Part shown: in pieces, positions 17,469 through 24,334 of the stretch | Position numbering within the stretch: position 1 is the first letter of the stretch | How the letters are laid out: each line of letters starts with the position of its first letter | Assembly: GCA_027488845.1 (NCBI GenBank) | Contig: JAIYBC010000059.1 | Coordinates: 1-51,667 of the forward strand | Reading direction: 5' to 3' | From: Verrucomicrobiales bacterium | Lineage (GTDB): Bacteria; Verrucomicrobiota; Verrucomicrobiia; Limisphaerales; UBA9464 | Length of the DNA: 51,667 bases | Notes under the pieces: generated by a model | Seen by the model: the letters and a program-made list of their open reading frames with translations, nothing else | Told to the model about the DNA's origin: nothing | The model's database searches: none | Program-made: the position numbers and the translations under genes

Positions 17469-18734
17469 TCACCGACGGAAATGCCGCTGGGCGAAGTCGA
17501 GGAAGCGTTCCCAATCCTCGGCTTCCACCGAATGCCCGCCGGCACGGTTGTGGTAACCGACGTCACCCCCGGTCAGCGCCATCCCGACGGGCGGCGACGC
17601 CTCCGCCTCCAAGGCCTTCTTCCCGAGCAGGCGGTAGACCTCGCCGGCGTGGTAGGCGCCGAGGTATTCGCCGCGGGGATCCGCCCACAGGTCGTCCTCG
17701 CCGCTCGCCACGTACAGCGGCCGCGGGGCGATGCAGGCGAGCAACAGGTGCTGGTCCACCGGGAGGTCCTCCTCGTTCCGGGCGAACTTCGCGGCGTTGC
17801 GGCAGAGCCAGTAGGGAAAGCGGGTCACCATCTTCTCCAGGTTCTCGCCGAAGCTGCGCTTCCACAGGGCGGCCCCGCCACATCCGGACTGCGCCAGGAT
17901 CGCCATCGCGAACCGCGTGTCCTGCGCCGCCGTCCACAACGCCGCCTTCCCCATCTTGGAATGCCCCATCGCCGCCACCCGACGCGCGTCCACGTCGGGA
18001 TCCGTCTCCAGGTAGTCCATCGCCCGCGACGCGGACCACGACACGGTGGCGATCACGCCCCATTCGTTGGCCTTCGGGAAGCTCTGCCCTTCCCGGTAGA
18101 ACAGCGGATGTACGCCCTTCTGGAACTCCACCTCGTTGTGGCGCACCAACTCCGACTGCGGGACCACGACCAGCCCGAAGCCGCGTCGCAGGATCTCCCC
18201 GATCGGCAACCCGTTCCGCAGGTGGCCCGGACGGTCCGGGCTCGGGTCGTGGCCGTCGTCGCGCGTGCCGGAGAAGCTGTGCAGGAGGATCACCGGGACC
18301 GGGCCCTTCGCCGCGGTCGGCGTGAAGACCAGGATCCGGAGGTCCGCCTCGCCACGCCGGTTCGAGAAGCGGATCGCGACATCCTTCCGCGTGGCATTGC
18401 CCTCCAGGAAATCGGACCGGGAACGGAGCACCTCGAAGGTGGTGCGCACCGGGTCCTCCGCCCGCGGCACCACGCCGTAGACCAGGTTGCCGAACAGGCC
18501 GAGGATCTCAGGACGACGCACCTGGAACCATTCCTCCGCGGTCGTCACCGGACGCCCCGCAGCGGTGGCCAGCAGCGGCGGCAACTGGTACGGCGGCACC
18601 TTGGACTCCTCGCGGACCACGTCGAAGTCGCGGTTCTTCGCCTCCTCCGCCACGGCGCTCGCGAAGGCGAGCCAAACCAGCGGGAGGAAGGAACGTCGAA
18701 GTCCGATGCGGAACCTTGGGAGCAGGCGATTCAT
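17469..18734 (-). CDS. CE15-type glucuronoyl esterase / acetylxylan-esterase-like hydrolase
   Basis: A 421-aa alpha/beta hydrolase with a signal peptide (RSFLPLVWLAFASAVA). The nucleophile elbow is GHSKMGKAALW (Ser259), the form seen in bacterial CE15 proteins. The following AQSGCGGAALWKR, the FPYWLC segment and the histidine in RAGGHSVEAEDW (His401) also match CE15. CE15 enzymes cleave ester bonds between lignin alcohols and glucuronic acid of xylan; many bacterial members are less specific. It fits the polysaccharide-handling theme of the region. Which residue is the acid is uncertain. Confidence 0.85.
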   Translation of the reverse strand: MNRLLPRFRIGLRRSFLPLVWLAFASAVAEEAKNRDFDVVREESKVPPYQLPPLLATAAGRPVTTAEEWFQVRRPEILGLFGNLVYGVVPRAEDPVRTTFEVLRSRSDFLEGNATRKDVAIRFSNRRGEADLRILVFTPTAAKGPVPVILLHSFSGTRDDGHDPSPDRPGHLRNGLPIGEILRRGFGLVVVPQSELVRHNEVEFQKGVHPLFYREGQSFPKANEWGVIATVSWSASRAMDYLETDPDVDARRVAAMGHSKMGKAALWTAAQDTRFAMAILAQSGCGGAALWKRSFGENLEKMVTRFPYWLCRNAAKFARNEEDLPVDQHLLLACIAPRPLYVASGEDDLWADPRGEYLGAYHAGEVYRLLGKKALEAEASPPVGMALTGGDVGYHNRAGGHSVEAEDWERFLDFAQRHFRR

Positions 18735-18939
18735 GATGGAATCAGCGGTGGAAAGGCGACCCGAGGACTATGGCCTTGGGCACACCCAGCGAGGCGAGCC
18801 GTTTCCCCGACCCGGGGGCCTCAGACTCCACACGCCGTGTCCCACCGGTGCACGCCGCAGTAGACCAAGCCACGAGTCTCGGCCACATCCAGGAAAAGGG
18901 TTCTCCCCCGCCGCACCACTCCCCTCCGTGAAATCCGTG
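18735..18939. other. gene-free gap with a dispersed motif
   Basis: No gene is supported. Near its right end, 18924-18941 carries (in reverse complement) GACACGGATTTCACGGAG, similar to CACGGAGTCCACGGATTTC at 13050-13068. Confidence 0.4.
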
Positions 18940-19731
18940 TCAAACGACCAGATGCCGGTGGATGCCGTCCCAGAACCGGAGCCGCGCCTTCAAGGCCTCC
19001 ACGGCCGCCGTCTGGGCCTCGCGTTCCTTCTGCGGATCCCCGGCGCAAAGGCCCTCCACCAACTGCCGACCCAGTTCCCCGTGTTCGTCGCCGTCCAGTT
19101 GGATGTGTCGGTCCAGGTAGTACCGGAACGTCGTCAGCGGTCCGGGGAGACCGGCATCGAGACGGGAGACGAACTGCCCGAACAACGCGGGAATGAGATC
19201 CTCGCGTCCGTAGGTGAAGGCGGCGGCGATCTCATGGATCCGTCCGGCGGCGATGACCGAGAAGGTGTGCCGGACGAACTCCCGGGCACAGATCGGGCAA
19301 CCGGCGCGGTCCATCGCCTCTTCGACGCCGAGGCCGTGGCCCAGGTGCTCGAGCAGACGGTCCACCGGATCGGTGTCCGCCCCCGCCTGACGCATGGCCG
19401 TCCGGTACAGCTCGAAATGGCTGAGGGCGTTCCCGGCCGGATCGAGGTCGCTCTCTTCCCCAAGCACCATCTCGTTGATCATCCGCCGGAACCGCGGATC
19501 CCCCACCGGCCGCCAAGGCAGGTCGACGCCGGTCAACCGGCTTTGCAACGCCTTGAGCAGGGACATGAAGTCCCAGACGGCGTAGACGTGGTGCTCCATG
19601 AAGACCCCGAGGTCCCGCAGGGTGCGGAGTTCATGGTAGAGCGGATGCTGGAGCAGGGCTTCGCGGTGCGGGGCGATGGCGTCTCGAAGGGATGGATTCA
19701 CGGAGGTCGACTTGATGGACGAGAATACCAC
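18940..19731 (-). CDS. DUF3050 protein (heme-oxygenase-like fold)
   Basis: A 263-aa protein matching DUF3050: LRDLGVFMEHHVYAVWDFMSLLKAL-type helix near the N-terminus, HFELYRTAM in the middle and YYLDRHIQLDGDEHG near the end. Members are predicted to have the heme-oxygenase-like all-helical fold; the conserved E/H pairs (MEHH, DGDEHG) could bind two metals, but no activity is established to my knowledge. The GTG at 19731 is chosen because GGAGG lies six bases upstream; GTG 19701 is the alternative. A CPIC pair near residue 160 is unusual but unexplained. It follows the M50 gene divergently (165-bp gap). Confidence 0.85.
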   Translation of the reverse strand: MVFSSIKSTSVNPSLRDAIAPHREALLQHPLYHELRTLRDLGVFMEHHVYAVWDFMSLLKALQSRLTGVDLPWRPVGDPRFRRMINEMVLGEESDLDPAGNALSHFELYRTAMRQAGADTDPVDRLLEHLGHGLGVEEAMDRAGCPICAREFVRHTFSVIAAGRIHEIAAAFTYGREDLIPALFGQFVSRLDAGLPGPLTTFRYYLDRHIQLDGDEHGELGRQLVEGLCAGDPQKEREAQTAAVEALKARLRFWDGIHRHLVV

Positions 19732-19895
19732 GAAACACCTCCCCCTCAACGCGAGCGGTTTCTGCGGCCACACCAGTCCTTCAACCGAGGGCGCGAGACT
19801 CCTCACCTCGTCTCCTACTCGTGCGCGGGGAGCCCCACCGAAAACCGGAAACTTGAACCTGAAAACTCCCCCGACCCTCCCCATCCTCACCGCCG

Positions 19896-21626
19896 TTGTC
19901 CGAGAACCCCGTTCCCACCTGGCATTGCGCCGACTGCGGACGTCCCGAGTCCGAGACCGGCCCGCTGACGACGACGACCCGCGCGTTCCGCCGGCCGGCG
20001 CCGCTGTGCGCCCCGTGCCGACACCGCTCGGCACGCCGGGGCGGCGTCGTCCTGTGGATGCTGCTGCTCGCGCCCGCCGTCGGCGCCTGGCTCGCACCCG
20101 TCCTCGTGCCCGACGTCGCGCTGAATCCCTGGGTCCAGCGTTTGGGCGGCCTCTATCTGTTCGAATCGCTGTTCGTCCTCCTGCATGAACTCGGCCACGC
20201 CGTGGCCGGGATGGCGGTCGGATACCGCGTCGAGCAGATCCGGCTCGGCTATGGTTCGCTGGTCGCCGCAGGACGTCTCCGCGGGACGGAGTGGCAGTTC
20301 CGCCTGGTCCCCTACGGCGGCGTCTGCTTCGGATTCCACCGGACCGAAACGCCTCCTCGAAAAGCCCAGGCGATGTTCCTGCTCGGAGGTCCGGCGGTGA
20401 ACGTGGTCCTGCTCGGGCTCGGGTGGGTCCTCGATGGCGCGCACCCGGTCGCGGACCGCCTGGCGCTCCCGTGGATCTTCGTCTGGGGGAACGCCTACCT
20501 GCTCCTCTGGAGCCTCATCCCGATGACCCACTCGATGGACGGGCGTCCGCTGCCGAACGACATGCTGCAGTTCTGGCGGATCTGGTTCCCGGCGAACGCG
20601 GACTCACCGAAGACGCGGGGTCGCCTCGGCCGTCGGAATCCACGCCTCGGCCGCCTGACGGGAGTGGCCGTCCAGTTCCTCGGCGGCGTGGTCCTCCTGC
20701 TCGCGGCCTTCCTGCTCTGGAACGCCGTGCGGGAACGGCATCCGGTCCCGTTGCTGGTCGGTGTCGGGATCTTCGTGCTCTGCGGCGGGATGCTGCTCGC
20801 GGTCGGCCGTTCCCTGAACCGACCCCGGCTCCGTGCCGCGCGGGACCTCCAGACGCAGTCGCTTCCCGACACGCTCGTTTTGCCGCACGTCGCCGACCAG
20901 GAACGCCTCACCGACGGCATGCCCTTCCAGGAGGCCCAGGCGCTTTGGCTGCGTTCGCAGACGCGCATCGAACAGGGACGTGCCGCCGAGGCGTTGCCCG
21001 ACGTCGCGGAACGGCTTCGGAAACACCCCGGCTGCCTCGCCCTGCACGAGATCGCCTTCAACGTGCTGTGGCATCTCGGCCGAACCGACGAAGCCCTTTC
21101 GGCCCTCGACTCGGCACGGGGCGTTCCCGGGATCGGCGAGGCCACACGGGCGGTCTTGGCCCACCACGAGGTCGGGTTGCTCGCCCGCGCGGGACGGACG
21201 GACGAGGCGGTCGCGGCCGCCGAGCGGGCCTTGGCCGGGTCCGGGGATCGCAGGATCCGGACCGCGCAACTCGATCTCCTGGCCTCCCTGCCGTTGCTCG
21301 CGGCCCACGGCGAGTTCCTGACGCAAGCCGACCGTTGGTCCGCCGAGGCGTTGGAACTGGATTCCTCTCCCACCATCCGGGCCACGCGGGCAGGCGTGCT
21401 GTGCGAACTGGGCCGCGTGGACGAGGCGGAGCCGCTGCTGCGATCCGTCGTCGCCGAGGCCACGGAGGCCGTCGACCTCGGATTGGCCCACCTCTATCTC
21501 GCACTGCTGGAACACCACCGCGGGAACAGGAAGGCCGCCCGGCGCGAGGCCTGGGCTGCCTTCTACCATTTTCCTGACCGGCGCCTCGTGGAACGCCTCG
21601 CCTCCGACGCATTGGCGGAGGGCTGA
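19896..21626 (+). CDS. M50-type metalloprotease with zinc ribbon and TPR-like C-terminus
   Basis: A 576-aa membrane protein. An N-terminal ribbon (CADC at 11-14, CAPC at 38-41) precedes a hydrophobic helix and the zinc protease motif HELGH (residues 97-101). A later MDGRPLPND segment fits the second metal-binding motif of the M50 family. Further membrane helices run to about residue 310. The last 230 residues are Ala/Leu-rich helical repeats (LAHHEVGLLARAGRTDEAV, RATRAGVLCELGRVDEAE) like TPRs and are probably cytoplasmic. M50 enzymes cut within or near the membrane, often in signalling. The TTG at 19896 is the likely start since the ribbon follows it at once. The stop codon lies in the first GGGCTGAA repeat. 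Confidence 0.82.
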   Translation: MSENPVPTWHCADCGRPESETGPLTTTTRAFRRPAPLCAPCRHRSARRGGVVLWMLLLAPAVGAWLAPVLVPDVALNPWVQRLGGLYLFESLFVLLHELGHAVAGMAVGYRVEQIRLGYGSLVAAGRLRGTEWQFRLVPYGGVCFGFHRTETPPRKAQAMFLLGGPAVNVVLLGLGWVLDGAHPVADRLALPWIFVWGNAYLLLWSLIPMTHSMDGRPLPNDMLQFWRIWFPANADSPKTRGRLGRRNPRLGRLTGVAVQFLGGVVLLLAAFLLWNAVRERHPVPLLVGVGIFVLCGGMLLAVGRSLNRPRLRAARDLQTQSLPDTLVLPHVADQERLTDGMPFQEAQALWLRSQTRIEQGRAAEALPDVAERLRKHPGCLALHEIAFNVLWHLGRTDEALSALDSARGVPGIGEATRAVLAHHEVGLLARAGRTDEAVAAAERALAGSGDRRIRTAQLDLLASLPLLAAHGEFLTQADRWSAEALELDSSPTIRATRAGVLCELGRVDEAEPLLRSVVAEATEAVDLGLAHLYLALLEHHRGNRKAARREAWAAFYHFPDRRLVERLASDALAEG

Positions 21627-21740
21627 AGGGCTGAAGGGCTGAAGGGCTGAAGGGCGGTGCGCGGTGCGCGGTGCCTGAAGGAAAATGGCCGCGGCTTTGC
21701 AGCCGCGGCCACGGACAACGGACCACGAACGACGGACAAC
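21620..21740. repeat. short-period repeat cluster
   Basis: GGGCTGAA is repeated four times (21620-21651), followed by GCGGTGC three times (21654-21674), the hairpin at 21686-21711, then GGACAAC/GGACCAC/GAACGAC-type units to 21740. The last units resemble those at 373-397. The first octamer contains the TGA of the M50 gene. Confidence 0.8.
21682..21711 (-). terminator. rho-independent terminator of the sialate O-acetylesterase gene
   Basis: TGGCCGCGGCT (21686-21696) pairs with AGCCGCGGCCA (21701-21711) around loop TTGC. On the minus strand the stem is followed by TTTTCC (21685-21680), a standard terminator layout 33 bases past the stop at 21744. Confidence 0.75.
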
Positions 21741-21743
21741 CCG

Positions 21744-23300
21744 TCACTTCTTCGTCGTCGCAGGCAGGTCGTCGGTGCGGAACGGCGAGGCGGGCAGGCC
21801 GTCACCGTTGACGAGGTTCACCACCGGGTTGTCGGACCAGCCGTAGCGGACTGTCTTCGGCTTCGGCACGGCCGGGCAGGAAAGGCGGACCGACTGGCCG
21901 ACGATCTCCGCCGTGGCCCAGTGGTACACGCCGTCGTCGCCGGCGATCGCGAAGCCCGTGGGGGCCGCGCCGTCGGAGGTCTTCAGTCCCTTCGAATGGT
22001 TGAAGTTGAGCACCAGCGTCGAGCCGCTGCGGCCGGTGGAGGCGTAGGTCGGACCGGAGGACTCCACCGGCTTGCCATAGGCGATCGTCTGGGCGAGCAG
22101 CGAGAGACGCTGGCCGACCGGGGCCTTCTTCGTGGGATGGATGTCGTCCTTGTCGCCGACGTCGGTGATGACCGCCACGCCGACCTTCTGGAGGGTTTCC
22201 GCGACGTGGTTCTGGGCCTCGCGCAGCTCGGCCCAGTCGCTGTCGACGGGCTTCGCGGTGATCTCGGCGAGGGAGCGCTTGCGGTTCTTGTCCCAGGGCG
22301 CGAGCTGGACGGCGAGGAACGGGAAGTCGCCCTGGCCCCAGTCCTTGCGCCAGTTGCGGATCATGTCGGCGAAGAGGCTGCGATACTGCCAGGCCCGTCC
22401 GGCGTTGGACTCGCCCTGGTACCAGATGGCACCGGCGATCGCGTAGGGCATCAGCGGACGGAGCATGCCGTTGTAGAGCTCGGTCGGATACCAAGGCGTC
22501 CAGGGACCGCCCTGGTTGAACTTCTCGCCCTTGGCCTCGGCGGCCTTCTTCGCGGCCAGCCACTTGTTCCGGGCCTCGACGTAGCCGCGGAGCGCGGGCG
22601 CGTAGGCGTCGACGATGTCACGGCTGTACTCGTGGTTGCCCTTGAGGACCTCCTCGCTCATCCAGACCTCGGCCGGGGAACCGCCCCAGCTGGTGTGGAT
22701 CAGGCCGACAGGGACACCGAGGGCCGGCTGGAGGTCGCGTCCGAAGTAGTAGCCGACGGCGGAGAACGACTTCACGACGTCGGGCGCGGCGACCGCCCAG
22801 GCGTGCTTGGCGTGGCCGAGTTCCGTCTCCGGATGCGGCGAACGGCGCTTGGTGACGGTGAAGAGGCGGATGTTCGGATTGGCGCTCGAGGCGATGTCCG
22901 AAGCCGGCTCGAAGCTCGAGGACATCGACCATTCCATGTTGGACTGGCCGGAGCAGATCCAGACCTCGCCGACGACCACGTCGGAGATCTCGACGCTGTT
23001 CTTCCCGGTGACCTTCAGCGACCGGCCCTCGGCGGTCGCGGCCAGCGGCTTCAGGGTCACCTGCCAACGGCCGTCGACGGCGACGGTGGAGACCTTCTGG
23101 CCGGCGAACTCGACCGTGACCTTCTCGCCGTCGTCGGCGAGGCCCCACACGGGAAGGCGCTTCCCCTGTTGGAGGACGCCGTGGTCGGTGAAGAGCGGAT
23201 GGAGGGAGACGTCGGCGAGCGCCAGGGGCGCGAGGGAGGCGAGCAGCAGCGCCGCGCCGGCGGAGAGCGCGGCATGGCCGCGGTTGGAAACGGGGTTCAC
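21744..23300 (-). CDS. sialate O-acetylesterase family protein (SGNH hydrolase)
   Basis: A 518-aa protein from GTG 23300 with a signal peptide (ALSAGAALLLASLAPLALA). Motifs: CSGQSNMEW with nucleophile Ser120, the GGSPAEVWM block, AIWYQGESN and the DIHPTKK block carrying the catalytic Asp-x-x-His pair. The family removes O-acetyl groups from sialic acids or related sugars outside the cytoplasm; many PVC members probably act on acetylated plant or algal glycans. The C-terminal part is beta-rich. The divergent neighbour is a transglutaminase-like gene, and a terminator follows at 21682-21711. Confidence 0.88.
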   Translation of the reverse strand: MNPVSNRGHAALSAGAALLLASLAPLALADVSLHPLFTDHGVLQQGKRLPVWGLADDGEKVTVEFAGQKVSTVAVDGRWQVTLKPLAATAEGRSLKVTGKNSVEISDVVVGEVWICSGQSNMEWSMSSSFEPASDIASSANPNIRLFTVTKRRSPHPETELGHAKHAWAVAAPDVVKSFSAVGYYFGRDLQPALGVPVGLIHTSWGGSPAEVWMSEEVLKGNHEYSRDIVDAYAPALRGYVEARNKWLAAKKAAEAKGEKFNQGGPWTPWYPTELYNGMLRPLMPYAIAGAIWYQGESNAGRAWQYRSLFADMIRNWRKDWGQGDFPFLAVQLAPWDKNRKRSLAEITAKPVDSDWAELREAQNHVAETLQKVGVAVITDVGDKDDIHPTKKAPVGQRLSLLAQTIAYGKPVESSGPTYASTGRSGSTLVLNFNHSKGLKTSDGAAPTGFAIAGDDGVYHWATAEIVGQSVRLSCPAVPKPKTVRYGWSDNPVVNLVNGDGLPASPFRTDDLPATTKK

Positions 23301-23445
23301 GCCGTGTTTGAAGCCCAGTGACGGGCCGGAGGTCAACCGGGGAATTGTGGGAACCGCACCGGTCCGTGCACCGCGCATCCGCCACTCCGGTCCGAAGGGG
23401 AATTGCGCCCACCCCGCGCGCGGCCCAGCATCGGTGTTCCGGTCC

Positions 23446-24273
23446 ATGAAGTTCAGCGTCCTCCACCGAACCAAATACACCTATGCGACTCCCGTGAAGG
23501 AGAGCTTCAACGAGGTGCGTCTGGAACCGGTCACCAACGAGCACCAGACGGTCGAGGCGTTCGTGCTGAAGGTCCTGCCGCCTCCGCGCCTGCGGCACTA
23601 CGTGGACTTCTACCTGAACCGCGCCCATCACTTCGAGATCCCGGAGCCGCACACGTCGCTGACCATCGAGAGCCAGTTCCGCGTCTCCACGAACTCCTCG
23701 AACCATCTCGAGCCCGAGGCGCGCCCCTTCCCCCGCGCACGCATCGGCGAATGCTCCCGCATCGAACGGTGCTTCGACTTCCTGCAGCCCAGCCCCTACG
23801 TGGAGGTGGAGGCGGCGGTGTGGCGGCAGGCCGTCGACGCCACCGAGGGGCAGACCGACACGTGGCAGGCCGCCCAGGCCCTGATGCGCTACGTGCACAC
23901 CGGCTTCAGCTACACTCCGCAGCTGACGACCGTCCGTACCCGGGCCAGCGACGTCCTCGCCGACCGCCGGGGCGTCTGCCAGGACTTCGCGCACGTCCTC
24001 CTCGCGCTGTGCCGGTCCATCCAGATCCCCGCGCTGTACGTCAGCGGCTACCTGCACACGCCGGACGCCAACGCCAGCCACGCCTGGATCGAGGTCTTCA
24101 TCCCGGGCATCGGCTGGCGCGCGCTGGATCCGACCCACGGGCGTCAACCGGACCAGAACTACGTCAAGCTGGCCGTGGGACGCGACTACTCGGACGCCGC
24201 GCCCACGCGCGGGCACTACAAGGGCGTCACGGAACGCACCATGGAGGTCACGGTGCGGATCGAGGAGGCCTGA
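23446..24273 (+). CDS. transglutaminase-like cysteine protease
   Basis: A 275-aa cytoplasmic protein (no signal peptide). The bacterial transglutaminase N-terminal domain (about residues 1-80, starting FSVLHRTKYTYATPVKES) is followed by the papain-like core with Cys178 in RRGVCQDFAH, His212 in ASHAWIEVF and Asp228 in ALDPTHGR. DPTH and the final MEVTVRI strand are standard. The family includes peptidases; the real reaction is not known. It starts at ATG 23446, 49 bases after GGGGAATTG (23397), and its stop is 61 bases from the next gene. Confidence 0.9.
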   Translation: MKFSVLHRTKYTYATPVKESFNEVRLEPVTNEHQTVEAFVLKVLPPPRLRHYVDFYLNRAHHFEIPEPHTSLTIESQFRVSTNSSNHLEPEARPFPRARIGECSRIERCFDFLQPSPYVEVEAAVWRQAVDATEGQTDTWQAAQALMRYVHTGFSYTPQLTTVRTRASDVLADRRGVCQDFAHVLLALCRSIQIPALYVSGYLHTPDANASHAWIEVFIPGIGWRALDPTHGRQPDQNYVKLAVGRDYSDAAPTRGHYKGVTERTMEVTVRIEEA

Positions 24274-24334
24274 CCTCCCGCGTCCGGCGGCTTCCCGGTT
24301 GCGGCCCGACGGTTGCCACGGAAGGGTTTCCCTC

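Noticed and set aside
18821-19048. Small minus-strand ORF in the gap before DUF3050
   Set aside because: It overlaps the end of the DUF3050 gene on the same strand, and has no recognised motif or ribosome site.
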